NCBI GenBank assembly: GCA_028583405.1
Contig: JAPTMU010000106.1
Span: forward strand, 62,001 to 126,000
Reading direction: 5' to 3'
Source of the DNA: Pogonophryne albipinna
Taxonomy: Eukaryota; Chordata; Actinopteri; Perciformes; Artedidraconidae
Length of the DNA stretch: 64,000 nucleotides
Shown: positions 1 through 49,574 of the stretch, piece after piece
Layout: the number at the start of each line of letters is the position of its first letter
How positions within the stretch are numbered: position 1 is the stretch's first letter
Translations under genes and position numbers: made by a program
The notes under the pieces: generated by a model
Seen by the model: only the letters and a program-made list of their open reading frames with translations
The model's database searches: none
What the model was told of the DNA's origin: nothing

Positions 1-401
1 AGCAAAGACACAGATTGTCTTTTCTTTAACAGCTTTCTACATTTCCCATAATGCAACTCAAATATTCTTTCCTTACTGCCTGTAAAAGGCCCTTGTCTTT
101 TACATCCCTAGACTTAATAGATCTTGGAAGTTCTACAACAGTTTTACTATGACAAGTAACAATACAAAAACACAAAGTTTAATCTTAACTGATAGAGCTC
201 AGTTTTTTAAGTTTAGATTCATGTTTCAACCTGTTTGGCACCTGTTGCACGCCATCCTATCAATTGTTCCTCTTTTGGTGTTAGCTGGGCTATAGAAAGC
301 ACACCTGCTCTTTACAACTTAATATCATTTAACACCAGATGTATCCTATTTATTTTCTGGTTTTTCAACTCTTTTCACACACCAACATCTTTCCTTTACA
401 G

Positions 402-12857
<12,456 letters not shown>

Positions 12858-15800
12858 AGTTAGAAAGTGAGAGAGGAAGAAAGTAGGGAGTGTCAAAGGT
12901 AAGCTGGTCAAGTGGGAGACGTAAGGAGGAAGTACTGTCTCCTGTCCAATCACAAGAACCAGCTCCAAACAGAGGGGGGTGAATGGGATAGAGAAGGGAA
13001 AAAGAGCAAGGAGACTGATAACCAGCAGTGTTGCCTTTTCTGTTGTATTTAATTTATTATTCTGTCTTATTTATGGATCCCTTTATAATGAAGGTGTGCT
13101 TCAGATTCATGGGTGTTGGGAAGCCCACTTATTTAGAGTTGCCTCTACACATTTTAACACAAGATCTTCCCGGCTCTTCTATTGTTTCATTCATCATTTA
13201 GTCACTTTTGGGCCACATCACAGAGAAAGTCGGTTCTACTCTCCTGCAGGTTACATGAATTACATGATGCGTGGTGCAAGTCGAGGTCTCAGTCTGCACA
13301 AAGGTTTCTTAAATTTAAACTGAAAACCTTCTCGTTGTTTCGTTAGCAAGAGGAGCAATTAGAGGTGCATTCAATGAATCACTCTCATGCACTTTTTACA
13401 ATGTTTTCTAGTCTTTTTTTTCCTTTATATACTTAAAACTCCACCGTTTCATATCATACACAGCATACGTCGAGTCAAAGTTGGCCAAAAGAAAAACATA
13501 AAGTGGACGCATTGCATGCACAAACAGGTTTCCGTCAGATACAAGTGACACTTGGGGGGGGGGTCACTAAAGTTTACTCCATCTATACTTCTTATCATTG
13601 TAGGCATAGCCAGGTTTGTGAACTCCATGTGGCTCCAATGATATCATGTCAGGTTAACAAACATGGACATTTGGATGGTTATATCTCAGTTTAATGGTGT
13701 AGTGACGGAACATTATAACATAATGGTATCTCAGGTTTGAACATATCACTTAATAAGACATTTTATCAACAGAAAGCGTTAGGATTAGCAGGTTAAGAAG
13801 ACGTGTGAGACACTTGCTTATGATATAGATTTGGGAATATACTGTTCTGGTAAGCACTTAAAGGAACATAAGGGAATATTGAGACTTTTGGTTTGCGTTT
13901 TCCAAATGTTTCCTTCCAGAACATTTGGTTTTAAAACGTGACAAATCTGATTTCAAAGCACTCGCTGTTTCTGCTCAGAGCTCACCTACTAGTCAAGTTG
14001 ATGCAGCATTTTGAATCAACCATTAGGCCCTCCCACGAATAGAGACCATCCGAGGCAGATTACCTTAAAACTGCGTCTGGTTGGTGCTCGAAGTGTTTAT
14101 GTTCATCTCCCCAGCCCTCTCCTCTTATCACTTGCTAAGTTGAGCCACACTCCATGCGACAGTCTTACATTTGACAGAGACTCTTTCCCAGCTCTCTGTT
14201 TACATGCTTAATTTATTTTTCCATGCAAAGATGACTCCATTAAACAAGTTAGAAGAAGGTAGAGCACCTGGAGTTTAAGAGAGCTCAGACAAAAAAACAT
14301 CTCAGTTTAAAGTGCAAAAAGCTCTTCAGGTGCTCAATGCCTCTTTAGCTTTTGAGCTACTGTACTATGGCAAATAACTGAAGCGATGCGACAAAATGGT
14401 GGTCTTACGGAGTTTATAAAAGTAGACTTAGTGACATTAGTGTCTGTTTCAAACATTAAAATGCCTTCTTCATAGCTGTGCTGTGCCACCAAAATGAATA
14501 TGTTCCCTTTTGGTTCCAAGAGGTGCTCTAGTTCTTGTCTGATCGCTTTAAAAATCCAGACAAGTTTGATACACACAAGTCCTTCCTGTCCAAATAAAAA
14601 AATTACACATTACAAGTTAACATCAGTGTAAATTCAAGGTGGGCTAAATGAGATGATGTGAGGTCTATGTAGCCCACATTTCATGGCCAGATTATCCAGC
14701 TAGTGGGGTCTGGGCCCCTATTAACCTCCCTCTCTCTGTACATTAGACAGTATCACTATGCTGGAATATGACATGACCCCAGTTGTACTGTGCTGTAATT
14801 TGACTTAAACACTACTTTGTGAATATGCATCATGTAAGCACATCATTAGCAGAATTAATGAAGGTCTTAAAGGGCAAGTGATTCAGCGTTGCACTTGAAT
14901 AAAACTTGCAAAAGACATGCAGCAGAGGCTTGGATTTATATAACTGTCACATCATACGGGATGGATGGTAGAGCGGGGAAAGATTCTAATGTCGACGTGC
15001 GACACAATCTGACAACTTTTATAGTCTATTTTTCTTTGACAAGTAAAGAAGCAGGAACTATCTAAAGTCCCGTTCTAGTGTCAGATAAAGTTGTGCTTTA
15101 GTAATGTGTTTAATTAAGTTGTATTACTACAAACCAACTCATACAGTGGACCTGGGGCTGTTGGGGGCTATGGGCATTTGCATTCCTAGTTGGTAGCCTC
15201 AACAGTGTCCATAAAAAAAAAAAAGGATTTGGATTATTTTCATAGAAATGAGTCACACACAGTACAAGGCGACCAACTTGTGACCAAAAGGGTTGATCCC
15301 CTCCCCCATACACCCACTACTTTTCATATTGTTCTTTTTGATTGAGATATGAAACAGCTGAAAAACATTTCATTGATCAATCTTGAGTGAAAAATGATAT
15401 TGGCAAATTAATGGTGGCAAGAACTACAAAGTTGACACTCGGTTTCAGCCGGCATATTGGTTATTATGACTAATTTAACTTTTATTTTTCTTATTATTAT
15501 GACATTGTTGTAAACCAATTGTTGAGAATTCACACTCGCTGTATTACCTCCATGTCAAGTTTAATGTTGACTATATCATCATGGACAAAATGTTTGAAGT
15601 TCTAATATTATTCCGTGTCTCCTCGATGTTTTTTGCAGTGATACAACATCCTCTTGATGCAGGCACAATGCTGGTACATACTGTCGCACTTTTTAGGGAA
15701 ATGAGACCCCCATGTAAACCATGTTAACCCACTCCCCCCGCACACATACACACACTGCAAAGGGAAGCGTCTAAAGTCACGGGAACAGTGACATAAACAC

Positions 15801-15862
15801 ACGAAGTGTAATATTTTGCAACATGAGTATCATTCCAATAAAGTTTTACTTGTAAAATTCTA
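12858..15862 (+). other. Probable prkaca 3' untranslated region
   Basis: About 3.0 kb without recognisable coding sequence or clear transposon, ending shortly after a canonical AATAAA at 15837-15842. It then gives way to the samd1 5' flank. Extent is inferred from the poly(A) signal only; earlier sites could also be used. Confidence 0.55.
15837..15842 (+). terminator. Candidate prkaca poly(A) signal AATAAA
   Basis: Canonical hexamer roughly 3 kb past the prkaca stop and about 590 bp before the samd1 ATG, followed by a TG/T-rich stretch. It is the last such signal before the next gene. Confidence 0.5.
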
Positions 15863-16426
15863 CTGAACGTGTCTGTGCTTCCTGGATGTTTGTATGATGG
15901 TGGAGCTCCTGTGAGTTTGGAAAACAGTGAATTGTAGATTGTGACATAACTCAAATGAAGCAGTGTTGTAGTCAGACATCTATCATTGCCATCTGATGCG
16001 GAAAGGAGCCTACATCCACCCATCTGTTGACCGCCCTATTCAGTCTGATTCACCATGATATGCTTCAAAACACGTCTCCGCCCTCACTGTTTGTTCCGCG
16101 CAGTTGTGTTTCTTTGTGTCTGTTCAGATTTTATAAACGTCGGTTTGATCAAATCTTGACTGCGAACAAAGACTCCGATGCGCCCAAAGCCAATTCCACC
16201 TTAATTTTTAGTTTTGTGCAGGAGACATGCGCCATCTTCGGTCCACCTTAAGCGCACATTGTGGCCAACGAACGAAAGCGTACCAGCCAGGCTTCCGTCC
16301 TCATTCTCCAGCCGGGGATCGCACTCTGGCTTCCCTGCTTTGACATAGCGTCACTTGTGAAACAGAAGAGGAGGAAGGAAGAAAAGAGGCACTCGGGCCA
16401 AACCCCATCCGCACCAGCAGGAGAAG

Positions 16427-29533
<13,107 letters not shown>

Positions 29534-29653
29534 CAACAGAAATACACACAGACCATTGTGTCTGTTGTATCTACATATAGCTCCAGTTATCAAATACTAT
29601 ACAACTATATGCATGATATACAATACACTTCAATGTTCATCTCATGTGCAACA

Positions 29654-29753
<100 letters not shown>

Positions 29754-30385
29754 TGAATGCTCTGTCCCAGAAACAACACACAAAAGTAGAGCTGGAAAGG
29801 AGCCAAAAGGAGCACAAATGTTGGAGTGAGTAAGAAGACTTAAAATGTAAGATGCAGAGGATGCACAAAATAATGCAATATCCCCAATATCAAGCACTTT
29901 GAAATGTATCGACCAAACTGTGCAAAATGTTTTTTTTGTGTTTACATATTAGTTTGTTCTGACCTTTATGCACATTTTGAAAGAGGTCGGGTCTGTGTGG
30001 AAGTTATAAAACAAACCTTTGGCTTTTTGAGGCACTGATCCAAGGGTTACTTGCTTGTAGGTGTGTGTTTTGTACACATACTGTGAGTGTGTGTCGAGGC
30101 ATGGAATAGTAGGTTGGATTGAGCAGAAACATTCCCTGAAACTTAGATGGTTGGCTCGCTGACCCGTCAGTCGTCCTATAAGGATAAAATCCCGTGCAGG
30201 GTCGATGACCTTGTACAAGGTCCTTGGACAAAGCAATAAACTCGTAATTCCCCCCTAGATGTTCGAGAGATTGTTGGATCTTGTCAGCTCGCTGATCGGC
30301 AGTATATTTCAGATACAAAACTCTTTGACATAATGTTTTAAGCAGAGCTCGCATTATCTGTTCTGACCTATGCATCAGCACATTG

Positions 30386-30920
30386 GGGGCCAGTTTCACA
30401 GACAGATTGTGGCTTAGATCAAACCAGTCAGACTCGGAGACGTCAAAATGAATCCGCCGCACAAAGCTTTTCCGTTAGTGACTGTCTTAAGAAAGGACTT
30501 CTTTGCAATAGAATAGCCAATATAAGAGTTTTTCCAATAAACATGTTTGCCCCCTGGAAGGATTAAATGATCAAAACAACACTTTTTCTTGGAAAATTCA
30601 GCAATAATAACAATTCACAAAACTTATCTACTGTAAAAATGTTTGAAACATCATGCATTCTTATTACTCTACTCTTATTCTAATCATGAATTGAGAGCCA
30701 TGTTTTCCCTTTATATAGTTGTTGGGTGCCACTGGTCACCATTGTAACCAGGTGATTGTAGTCATAGAAACATGGCTCTTAGTTCAGAGTTAGCGTTGGG
30801 GTACAGCGGCTTAATTTTAGGTCCCCAAACAAATGTAACTTGCATTAGACTCACCTTAGTAGGATATTAAGACCGGACTAACACTACACACAAGTCTTTA
30901 TATCGTTGTGAAACTGGCCT
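30386..30920. mobile_element. DNA-transposon remnant with GGCCAGTTTCACA inverted ends
   Basis: GGCCAGTTTCACA at the left and TGTGAAACTGGCC at the right form a 13-bp inverted repeat about 535 bp apart. No coding sequence and no convincing target duplication were found. Confidence 0.55.
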
Positions 30921-32477
30921 CAGAAATGTTGATCAAACACGCCGGCTCACTGAACTGAAATCAGCAGAACAATCGGATCTCACTTAGAGTGTAAGTATAT
31001 AAAAAATGATGTCCATCCAATACATCAGCCTCCATTTGTAAGTAACTGAGAAACAACTATCTAATTGAAAGATGTTATGGCAGGGTAAAGCTGAGTCAAT
31101 CAATAATCTCATAACACCAGCATTTTTCAACTATTACCGGTCAAACCTTAGAAAACCAATGCTGCCAAATCATCACACGTCTCATTCCCACCGTCACTGT
31201 CACGACAAATATTCCAGGTTTGGTATCTCTGTGCATGAATTATAAAGTTATGTTTATCTTTTCTCATATTTGTGTTTATCTTCTGTTTGTTTAGCATAAT
31301 GCTGTCATGTTCTGAATGTTTTCAGTCCACTCTCAACACACCAATAGTTCTTAAAACCTCCTCTACCTCTTTCCCCTTCACTTTCACTTACTTTGCATAT
31401 CCAGAAACACGTTACAGTAGGCCTGTCACAATTCTGTTCTTAAGAATTTTCAGAATGTGAAAGAAATATTAAAATATCACAAAAAAAGACCACACATCCA
31501 AAACACAAGTTAGATTAGTTTTTGGTCTCTGTTAACAAAAATGTGCAATACCCAAATCATTGAATGTTGGCTAAAGTGTTGGTGACATTGTTATGTAAAC
31601 AAAAATGCATGGAAAACAACATGCATATAACAGGTAGTACTGAGAACAGCAAAAATGTTTGAGTTCACATACTTTAGTCTAAATATCAAGTTATTCCACT
31701 TATTTTAACATGTATGTTACTGTTTGTTGCCACTGTTATCAATCAAATCAATTCATTGTCATTAGTTGAACCTGTTGGAGAGGACAGCTGTGTGGGCAAT
31801 GTACAGTGTGTCTCAAGTTATTTATTAAAATACTTTTTTTGTAATAAAAGTTTTAATTAAAACACCAAAGTATGTCCATCCTGAGTGTGAGTGGATGTTC
31901 TTTGACACACGTGCTTATGTGTGAGGAAGGGAATCCAACAACAGCAGCTCCCTTCAGTCACAAGAAGTCAAAGACCATGCTGTGTTTGAAACACATCCGG
32001 ACAAGACAGACCTTCTTTTGGAAATAGGCTCTATGCCCACATGTGTTATGACCCATCAATATTTTAGAAAGTCAGGAAGTGTTCTCCATGACAAGCTAGT
32101 GCCTGCATTTGCTGGGAGGAGGAAATGTCATGCCGCTATATCTGTCCTGGGACTCACTGCAAAGTAAGTGCTTGTGTGCGTATGATTGCACATCATTGGT
32201 TCACAAATAAAACAGGGAAGCATATTTATACCTCCACTGACGTATCCCACAAACATGGTGATTCAAGGCAACATAGAAAAAAGAAAAGACTGATCCCTCT
32301 ACTTGAAAATAAACAAAACCACACCAGGGCAGTTCAGAACCTGAAACCTTTGGCACTGGTCGCAGCCGAAATTGGGTCATACAAGATCAACTCCCACAGT
32401 AAACAAGTGCAGACGACAGAGAAGGAGCAGGTCTGAGTGGAGGTTTAGGATATCTGACCAGACAAAGGAGAGCAGTC

Positions 32478-43069
<10,592 letters not shown>

Positions 43070-43420
43070 CAGAGTTGGGAAGTAGTGGAGTACAAATACT
43101 TTGTTAGTGTACTTAAGTACATTTTTCTGGCATCAGTACTTTACTCCACTACTTATTTTTCTGACGACTTTTTACTTTTACTTCTTACATTTTCAACACA
43201 AAGCTGTACTTTCTACTTCTTATATTTTCAAAACAGGCTCGTTACTTTAGTTTTAATCTGCGTTTGGTGGTGTGATCATTATTATTTAGAGTCATTGCGT
43301 GACTATTGATTTTAACACGATCCATGTATCCATCATTTCCTGGTCTTCTCTAAACAAGAGGGACCAATGAGAATGGCAGACGTTAGGGAGGAAGCGTAAG
43401 AGGCAGAGTTGTCGCAAGTT
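43070..43420 (+). mobile_element. hAT-like terminus directly abutting the vcp-like stop codon
   Basis: CAGAGTTGGGAAGTAGTGGA followed by GTACTTAAGTACATTTTTC, AGTACTTTACTCCACTACT and repeated TTTTACTTTTACTTCTTACA motifs, the end of a common fish hAT-type family. Its first base is the nucleotide after the TGA stop. The opposite terminus was not found before the next repeats, so the right border is approximate. Confidence 0.65.
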
Positions 43421-43671
43421 AGCGACAAGCGGAGATATTAATCTCCCTCACCCATGGCCATACAGTATTTGAGGGTGATGCTCGAAATGATCGGCATCAG
43501 AAGCGATTCCTGGCGATGTGTGGTTCAGGAAACTATTGTTACGCTGATGTGTTCAGCTACAATGTTACTTCATGTTAATTTGTTTGGTTTTCGAAGACAC
43601 GGACACAAACACACACACACACACACACAAATACTGAGTTGGGTTGTTTATTAATTGATCCAACCATTTTA

Positions 43672-43677
43672 AATAAA
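43672..43677 (+). terminator. Candidate vcp-like poly(A) signal AATAAA
   Basis: First canonical AATAAA after the vcp-like stop (about 600 bp), placing much of the 3'UTR inside transposon-derived sequence. Confidence 0.45.
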
Positions 43678-44363
43678 GTTCACCATATAACTTGTTTCAA
43701 TTCAGTTTTTTGAAAGCATTACCATAATAATTGTTGTGTTGTTTCCAAGGAAGAGGTAGAGTCACCTTAGAATCTACAATGTATAGGCGTTTATTTCCCT
43801 GCTTTGTTTTTCTTTGCTTGTTTTCTAAATGTGTGTTGTTCAGTGTTGAAACATTCATTAGCTAACAATGACATTATTACAATTTGAAATAGAAGATCTT
43901 TAATGTTCTATTAATATAAAGTGAGGTCCAGTTACCAGTTACCATCTCTGCTAATAGGCAACAGGTGAGGGACATATATTTATTATCTGTAAATGAACAC
44001 AGCTACCTGGTATTAACACACGATGACACTATGATAGAGCAAATAATAAGCATTAACTTCACATCATATATTTTCCATAACTATTTTAGTTTTGTGTGTA
44101 AAGGAAATAAAATCTTGACTGAATCTTTGTGAAACGCTATGGAGTTAGGGTTTAGCCAATAAAGGAATATTTATGTCATACTGCAGTTGATTCGAAGGGC
44201 TTGTGGCTTTTCCATTATATGTTTAATCAGATGTTATTTATAAGAGAAGCCTAAATTATCCTGCTGTTTCCCTCCTTATCAAAATTACAGTTTTTTGATC
44301 GCCAACGGAGCCCCCCCCCTGAAATTCAAGGTGTTTTTGAAAAAAAATGTTTTTTAAATTATT

Positions 44364-44402
<39 letters not shown>

Positions 44403-44793
44403 CACCAAATTGCAACTAATCTATATCTCCTGACACTTTTCACATTGAACATGTGCTCTTTTATTAAATAAACTAAACGCTTTCATTTTAAGTTGTGAAT
44501 TTAGTGCTTTTGACCCTAAGAAACACTGATGCATTAATCAATAACAATAATCCACAGCTCTGCTCCAGAGGATTTAAAAAAATATATATCCCAATGCCAC
44601 CCCCGCTCAGGCAGCCCCCCCCCCCCCAAACAGTAAACCTAGGAGAAACACTGGTATGACCTTATATGATTTTTATAAACAACAATTCTATGTGGCATTT
44701 ACTATCATGACATTTTCCCTTAAGTAGCCTACCCTACACAGTCTACAGTCAGACGTCTTATCATCATCAATCGATGTGATAGGTAGGTATAAG

Positions 44794-45547
44794 CAGAGAT
44801 GGGGTCGTTACTAAAAAAAAGTAATATATTACATATTACATGTTACTTTAAAAAAAAGTAATATATTACACTACTTCGTTACTCTCTACATAAAGTAACT
44901 CGTTACTTTACTCGTTACTTTACTCGCAGGGCCGGCCCGTCCCTCCCTGCAGGCAGATCACGCAGACTGCTAAAGTTTCAAATGTTCTCTTTAGTTCAGT
45001 TTCCATTGATAAGACTGATCTAGATCCTGAATGTTTTCCTATCTGACCATGGCTGTCCTCTGTCTCCTGCTATCTGTATATTTTTGCGCAGTCTCTCTGC
45101 TCACGCTGTTGCGTCGGCGTGTTCTCCTGCGTGTTGGCCATGTGTTGCACTGGAACCAGACACTGCAAAGACTTCAGCCGAGCACGTACGAACTGCGCAT
45201 GCGTGAGTGGCAATAACTCTCCTTACCAGCAGGCGGCGGTAGTGTGTATTCGTCATTTAAAACAGGCAACAACCGGGAAACAGAGAAGAAGAACAGACTA
45301 CGTGATATAAACAAACAACAAATAGCTGTGCGTTAGCTTCACCTTAGCATGTTTTCTTTGCAGGTGTTTGTTGAGGTTTTATTATGACTGATTTTAGTAA
45401 GTAACGAAGTAACGCGTGTCGGGGCAATGTTAGTAACTGTAGTGTGATTACTGAATTATAAAAGTAGCGCGTTACACTACTCCGTTACCGACAAAGTAAT
45501 ATTATTACAGTAACGCGTTACTTTGTAACGCGTTACACCCAACTCTG
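44794..45547. mobile_element. Non-autonomous hAT element
   Basis: Ends CAGAGATGGGGTCGTTACT and (inverted) CAGAGTTGGGTGTAACGCG, rich in TAACGCGTTAC and AGTAATATATTAC motifs. Flanking octamers GGTATAAG (44786-44793) and GGTATAGG (45548-45555) match at 7 of 8 positions, the hAT signature duplication. Confidence 0.82.
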
Positions 45548-45922
45548 GGTATAGGTATAGGCAGGGAGGTAGGTAGATAGATATTGAAATGAAATTACAA
45601 GTTCCCGTATCAGGGGTGCTTAAAACACGCGCACATACACAACTGTTCGCAAAGAAAAAAAACAAGCAATGTAAGACAAAAACAAGAAGAAAAGGGCAAG
45701 ACAGTTAAAGTGTTTTGGTGAATAAATAAATCGGATGTACGATATAAAAAACAAGGCAGTTGTATAATATGACAGTTAATATTTATTCTATCAAGATTTT
45801 GCATTAGTAGTGAACACCACTTTTAGAAAACAAGTTTCTAACATCACCAGCCCCCTGCCAGCGGAACCTTTGTCACTTGGCTAGAGGGGAAGTGTTTCTG
45901 GGAGGGACCGCTCCGCTGTTTA

Positions 45923-45929
45923 TTTCCGG
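45923..45929 (-). promoter_or_regulatory. ETS/GABP-type motif upstream of ndufb7
   Basis: TTTCCGG (CCGGAAA on the minus strand) lies about 140 bp before the ndufb7 ATG. ETS (GABPA/NRF-2) sites are common in promoters of nuclear respiratory genes. This is a single motif match, not proof of binding. Confidence 0.35.
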
Positions 45930-46065
45930 TGAAAGGCGGAGGTGGCTTGTGGAGGTGACCGAATGGCAGACCGCTGAATAATTTTGGAAATAAAATATTA
46001 ACACTGAGCAGAAGTAAACTAAATATATCGTTTTTTGTTGCCAGTGTATAATCATCGTTGTTGCC

Positions 46066-49000
46066 ATGGGAGCTCACCTGGTAAGACGGTATGTCACCGA
46101 GACGGACACCGAGCCGGACCCGACCAAGAAGTACGAGTTCGACCCCCAGTTCGGCTTTGAAGAGAGGGAAGCGAGAGGTTTGTCACCTTAATGCACCATA
46201 CAGTGTGTTTATAAACACCTGGAGAGAAACAGAGTCCATTGTCCTCGTATCTCAGCTCGTCTTATGTTAGCCGAGCTAGGGTCGAGCTAATGACAGCGTT
46301 AGCTTTAGGCTAACTGAGGTGCTCAGTGTCAAACTGCTGCAGATCTGTGCTCACTTTGTGCTGCTTTCCACCATAGGCTCCTGTTTTACATGCATTATAT
46401 CGATATTATAGTTTTATTCTTACATTCTGTAACTGTTATACTCTCAAATATTGGGATATTTGTAATTTTGTATATGCTATCCCTAATTATTTCAAATATT
46501 TAGTGACATACCTGTCTTGATGAATGTTTATTTATACATTGTCAGTGACCATAAATATTTTTTAAGAAACCAGAAAGGAGCAAAAAGCATTTAACATGAA
46601 GAACGACTGACCAAAACAATACACAAATCCAAAAATACGTCAACACAATTTAGGCAAAACTACAAAGTAACTCCCACAACAAAAGACAACAGTTAAACCA
46701 TTGAAAAATTCACCATAAACACGTTACACTGTTCATTAAAAGCCCTAACCTGAATTCTATATTGATATTTACAGATTGGCTGTTGCAGTAAACCAGGGGC
46801 AAAATCATTGTTATCTGAGAACACAAATACGCTGAACAAAAATATAAACGCAACACTTTTGTTTTTGCTCCCATTTTTCATGAGATGAACTCAAAGATCT
46901 AAAACATTTTCTATATACACAAAATAACCATTTCTCTCAAATATTGTTCAAAAATCTGAAAAAAATTGTGATAGTGAGCACTTCTCCTTTGCCGAGATAA
47001 TCCATCCCACCTCACAGGTGTGGCATATCAAGATGCTGATTAGACAGCATGATTATTGCACAGGTGTGCCTTAGGCTGGCCACAATAAAAGGCCACTCTG
47101 AAACGTGCACTTTTGCTTTATTGGGGGGGTCCGAAAACCAGTCAGTATCTGGTGTGAGGGGTAGGGTTAGGGTAATGTTGTGAATCGAGTGGCCTGTGTT
47201 CGTCGTCCATAACATATGCTTGCCTATACCATAACCCCACCACCACCATGGGCCACTCAATTCACAACATTACCCTAACCCTACCCCTCACACCAGATAC
47301 TGACTGGTTTTCGGACCCCCCCAGACCCCCCCCAATAAAGCAAAACTGCACGTTTCAGTGGCCTTTTATTGTGGCTAGCCTAAGGCACACCTGTGCAATA
47401 ATCATGCTGTCTAATCAGCATCTTGATATGCCACACCTGTGAGGTGGGATGGATTATCTCGGCAAAGGAGAAGTGCTCACTATCACAGATTTTTTCAGAT
47501 TTGTGAACAATATTTGAGAGAAATGGTTATTTTGTGTATATAGAAAATGTTTTAGATCTTTGAGTTCATCTCATGAAAAATGGGAGCAAAAACAAAAGTG
47601 TTGCGTTTATATTTGTGTTCAGTGTATATAGAACGTAGAACTATGATGCAGCTTCTGTTGTTTTTAAAAGTCACACATAATCAAGAATATGTCAATATTC
47701 ATATTCTATGTTTATACTAAATTCGCAGTGAACTCTATCTTTTATGCAAAGTAAGGTGTATATAAGAACTACATTGATGGCTTTTGTTCAGAAAGTTGGT
47801 GTAAGTGAACCTGACTTAAAAAAAGTCCCCTTTTACATAGACCGTTTACAATCGAGATTGAGTATGTTTTATTGAAATGGCACTGTGGCATGAATGTGTT
47901 TAATAGTGTCTTGTATTTGTAAATGAGGATTCTAAAAAAACTTCAGTATAATAATTAAAATGTACAGCCTTAATTAAGCCTAGACTGCACATGCATAACG
48001 GGCTCTGTATTTGGACCACCCTTAAAGGTCACCTATTAAGCAAAATCCACTTTTTCATGTCTTTTCTACATCAACATGTGTCCCCTCTGTGGAAAGAGAT
48101 TCTGAAAGTTTCAGGAAAAAAGATTCTCTCTCTTTTTGTCCTGATCCATTTATATAAAAACCTGTCTGAAAATGAGCTGATCAGATTTTGGCCACTTTAT
48201 GATGTCATAACGATTTTTTTGGCCTGGTAACCATTAGCCAATCACCAACCAAGGTCAGCCCCCCACACACACCTTATCACCTGAAGCTCCTCCTAGAGCA
48301 CCATTGTGTTATTTTTAACCAAATATCTCCCAGAGGGGTGTGGGGAGGGGCTCCTTATTTTCATCTAAAGTAACAGACAGAGAATCAGCACTTTTGAAAC
48401 AGGGCTGAAACAGAGGGGATTATGGGATGCTGCAATGCACGATCTGTTTGGTATTTTGAGCCAAACACTTCAGAGACATGTTTTGCATATATCTGAGACC
48501 TATAATATATTGATGAAAAACTGTATAATAGGGGACCTTTAAGACTCCCAAAGTAAATTATATAGTAACATCAGGTGCTTGAATTGTAAGATGACCATGA
48601 AAATGTGTATACCTTTGCCAGAGATGGTAGCCACCCAGGATCAGATGAACTTGGCCCAGCTGCCTCTGGAGCAGAGGGACTACTGTGCCCAGCACCTCCT
48701 GAAGTTCATGAAGTGCAAGAGGGACAACTGGCCCAACTTCCTGGCCTGCAAGCATGAGAGACACGACTGGGACTACTGCGAACACCAGGAGTAAGTGCTG
48801 ACAGCCGAGTAGAGTTTTGACATTTAAAAGGTCGGGGTTAGGCGCTCTTAGCAGACTCACAAATATAACCAATGGAACTGGGCCTCTAGATCTAGTCCTT
48901 TAATTGCAAATTTGAAAAATACAATACATTTTGTTTTCAGTGATAGCACAGGAAAACCCAAACTAATGAAACTGTCTGTTTTATGGCCTTTATATATACA

Positions 49001-49455
49001 GTTTTACTTTGTTTCAACAAGGTCGAGTTAGTAGCTGTTATGGTGCTTTAAATGGCATCACACATCTATGCTTCTTTAACAGTTTGTCAATTGTAGCTGT
49101 TAACATTTACATTTTTGTGAGCATTATAAGGACTTCTCATCGATATTTGTGATCTTATTAGCTAATTTCCCTTTTTTGAAATCACAAAAAACTCCATGTT
49201 TTTTTTTTTTTCAAACGTTTGACAGTTTGCTACTAACAATAATATTTAATTATAAACCTCTTCTAATCTACATCTTTAGTTTCAGTTTTGAGAGTAAAAC
49301 GTAAATCTTGAGATGATATTGACCCACCTTGTCATTAACCATGCTCTCTGTGGTTTTCTGTCTCCAGCTACGTGATGCGTTTGAAGGAGTATGAGAGAGA
49401 GAGGAGGCTCCAGCTGAGGAAGAAAAGAATCCAGTCTCAGCCTGAAGCTGCATGA
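46066..49455 (+). CDS. ndufb7: NADH dehydrogenase (ubiquinone) 1 beta subcomplex subunit 7
   Basis: Accessory subunit of mitochondrial complex I, on the intermembrane-space face of the membrane arm. Three exons: 46066-46177, 48622-48790, 49368-49455 (TGA); 369 nt, 122 aa (human 137). N-terminus [10 protein letters not shown] carries the glycine that is myristoylated in mammals. A twin CX9C coiled-coil-helix fold is visible: [11 protein letters not shown] and [11 protein letters not shown], the pattern oxidised by MIA40/CHCHD4 during import. The basic C-terminal helix ([14 protein letters not shown]) is conserved, while the tail after it is shorter than in mammals. Start chosen by homology. 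The next gene, tecr, converges from the other strand, as expected from the human NDUFB7/TECR neighbourhood. Confidence 0.96.
46829..47635. mobile_element. Large palindromic transposon-derived inverted repeat in ndufb7 intron 1
   Basis: Arms 46829-47194 and 47251-47635 are near-identical inverted copies separated by 56 bp; small indels occur at a G/C run. Outer ends read CGCTGAACA and TGTTCAGTG next to TA, suggesting a TA-duplicating cut-and-paste element. The same peptide frame appears on both strands, confirming the symmetry. Confidence 0.88.
48026..48538. mobile_element. TTAA-flanked MITE in ndufb7 intron 1
   Basis: 513 bp between TTAA at 48022-48025 and TTAA at 48539-48542, inverted ends AGGTCACCTATTA and TAATAGGGGACCT. 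It ends 83 bp before ndufb7 exon 2. No coding sequence. Confidence 0.8.
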
Positions 49456-49502
49456 TCACAGCTGATGCTTCTTCTTCTCTGTATATATGTGCCGCTGTCC
49501 AC

Positions 49503-49508
49503 AATAAA
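49503..49508 (+). terminator. ndufb7 poly(A) signal AATAAA
   Basis: Canonical hexamer 48 bp after the ndufb7 stop, followed by T/G-rich sequence. It implies a very short 3'UTR. Confidence 0.8.
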
Positions 49509-49574
49509 CACGATTGTTTAACCTCTACAATCCTCGGTCTTATTATTGTTAAAACATACAGTAATCCTCTGGAT

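Larger units (their letters stand above)
43678..46065. other. Intergenic region between vcp-like and ndufb7
   Basis: Contains a (TA)n run near 44366-44401, poly-C tracts near 44310 and 44618, and a full hAT element at 44794-45547, then the ndufb7 promoter region. No gene with recognisable homology was seen. Confidence 0.7.

Noticed and set aside
32125..32436. 103-codon frame upstream of vcp-like as an extra 5' coding exon
   Set aside because: It ends in a stop before the homologous ATG at 32478, and the protein shows no VCP-like sequence; at most part of the 5'UTR.
47150..47290. GGGTTAGGG motifs suggesting interstitial telomere repeats
   Set aside because: Only one or two units occur in each arm of a transposon palindrome; there is no (TTAGGG)n array.
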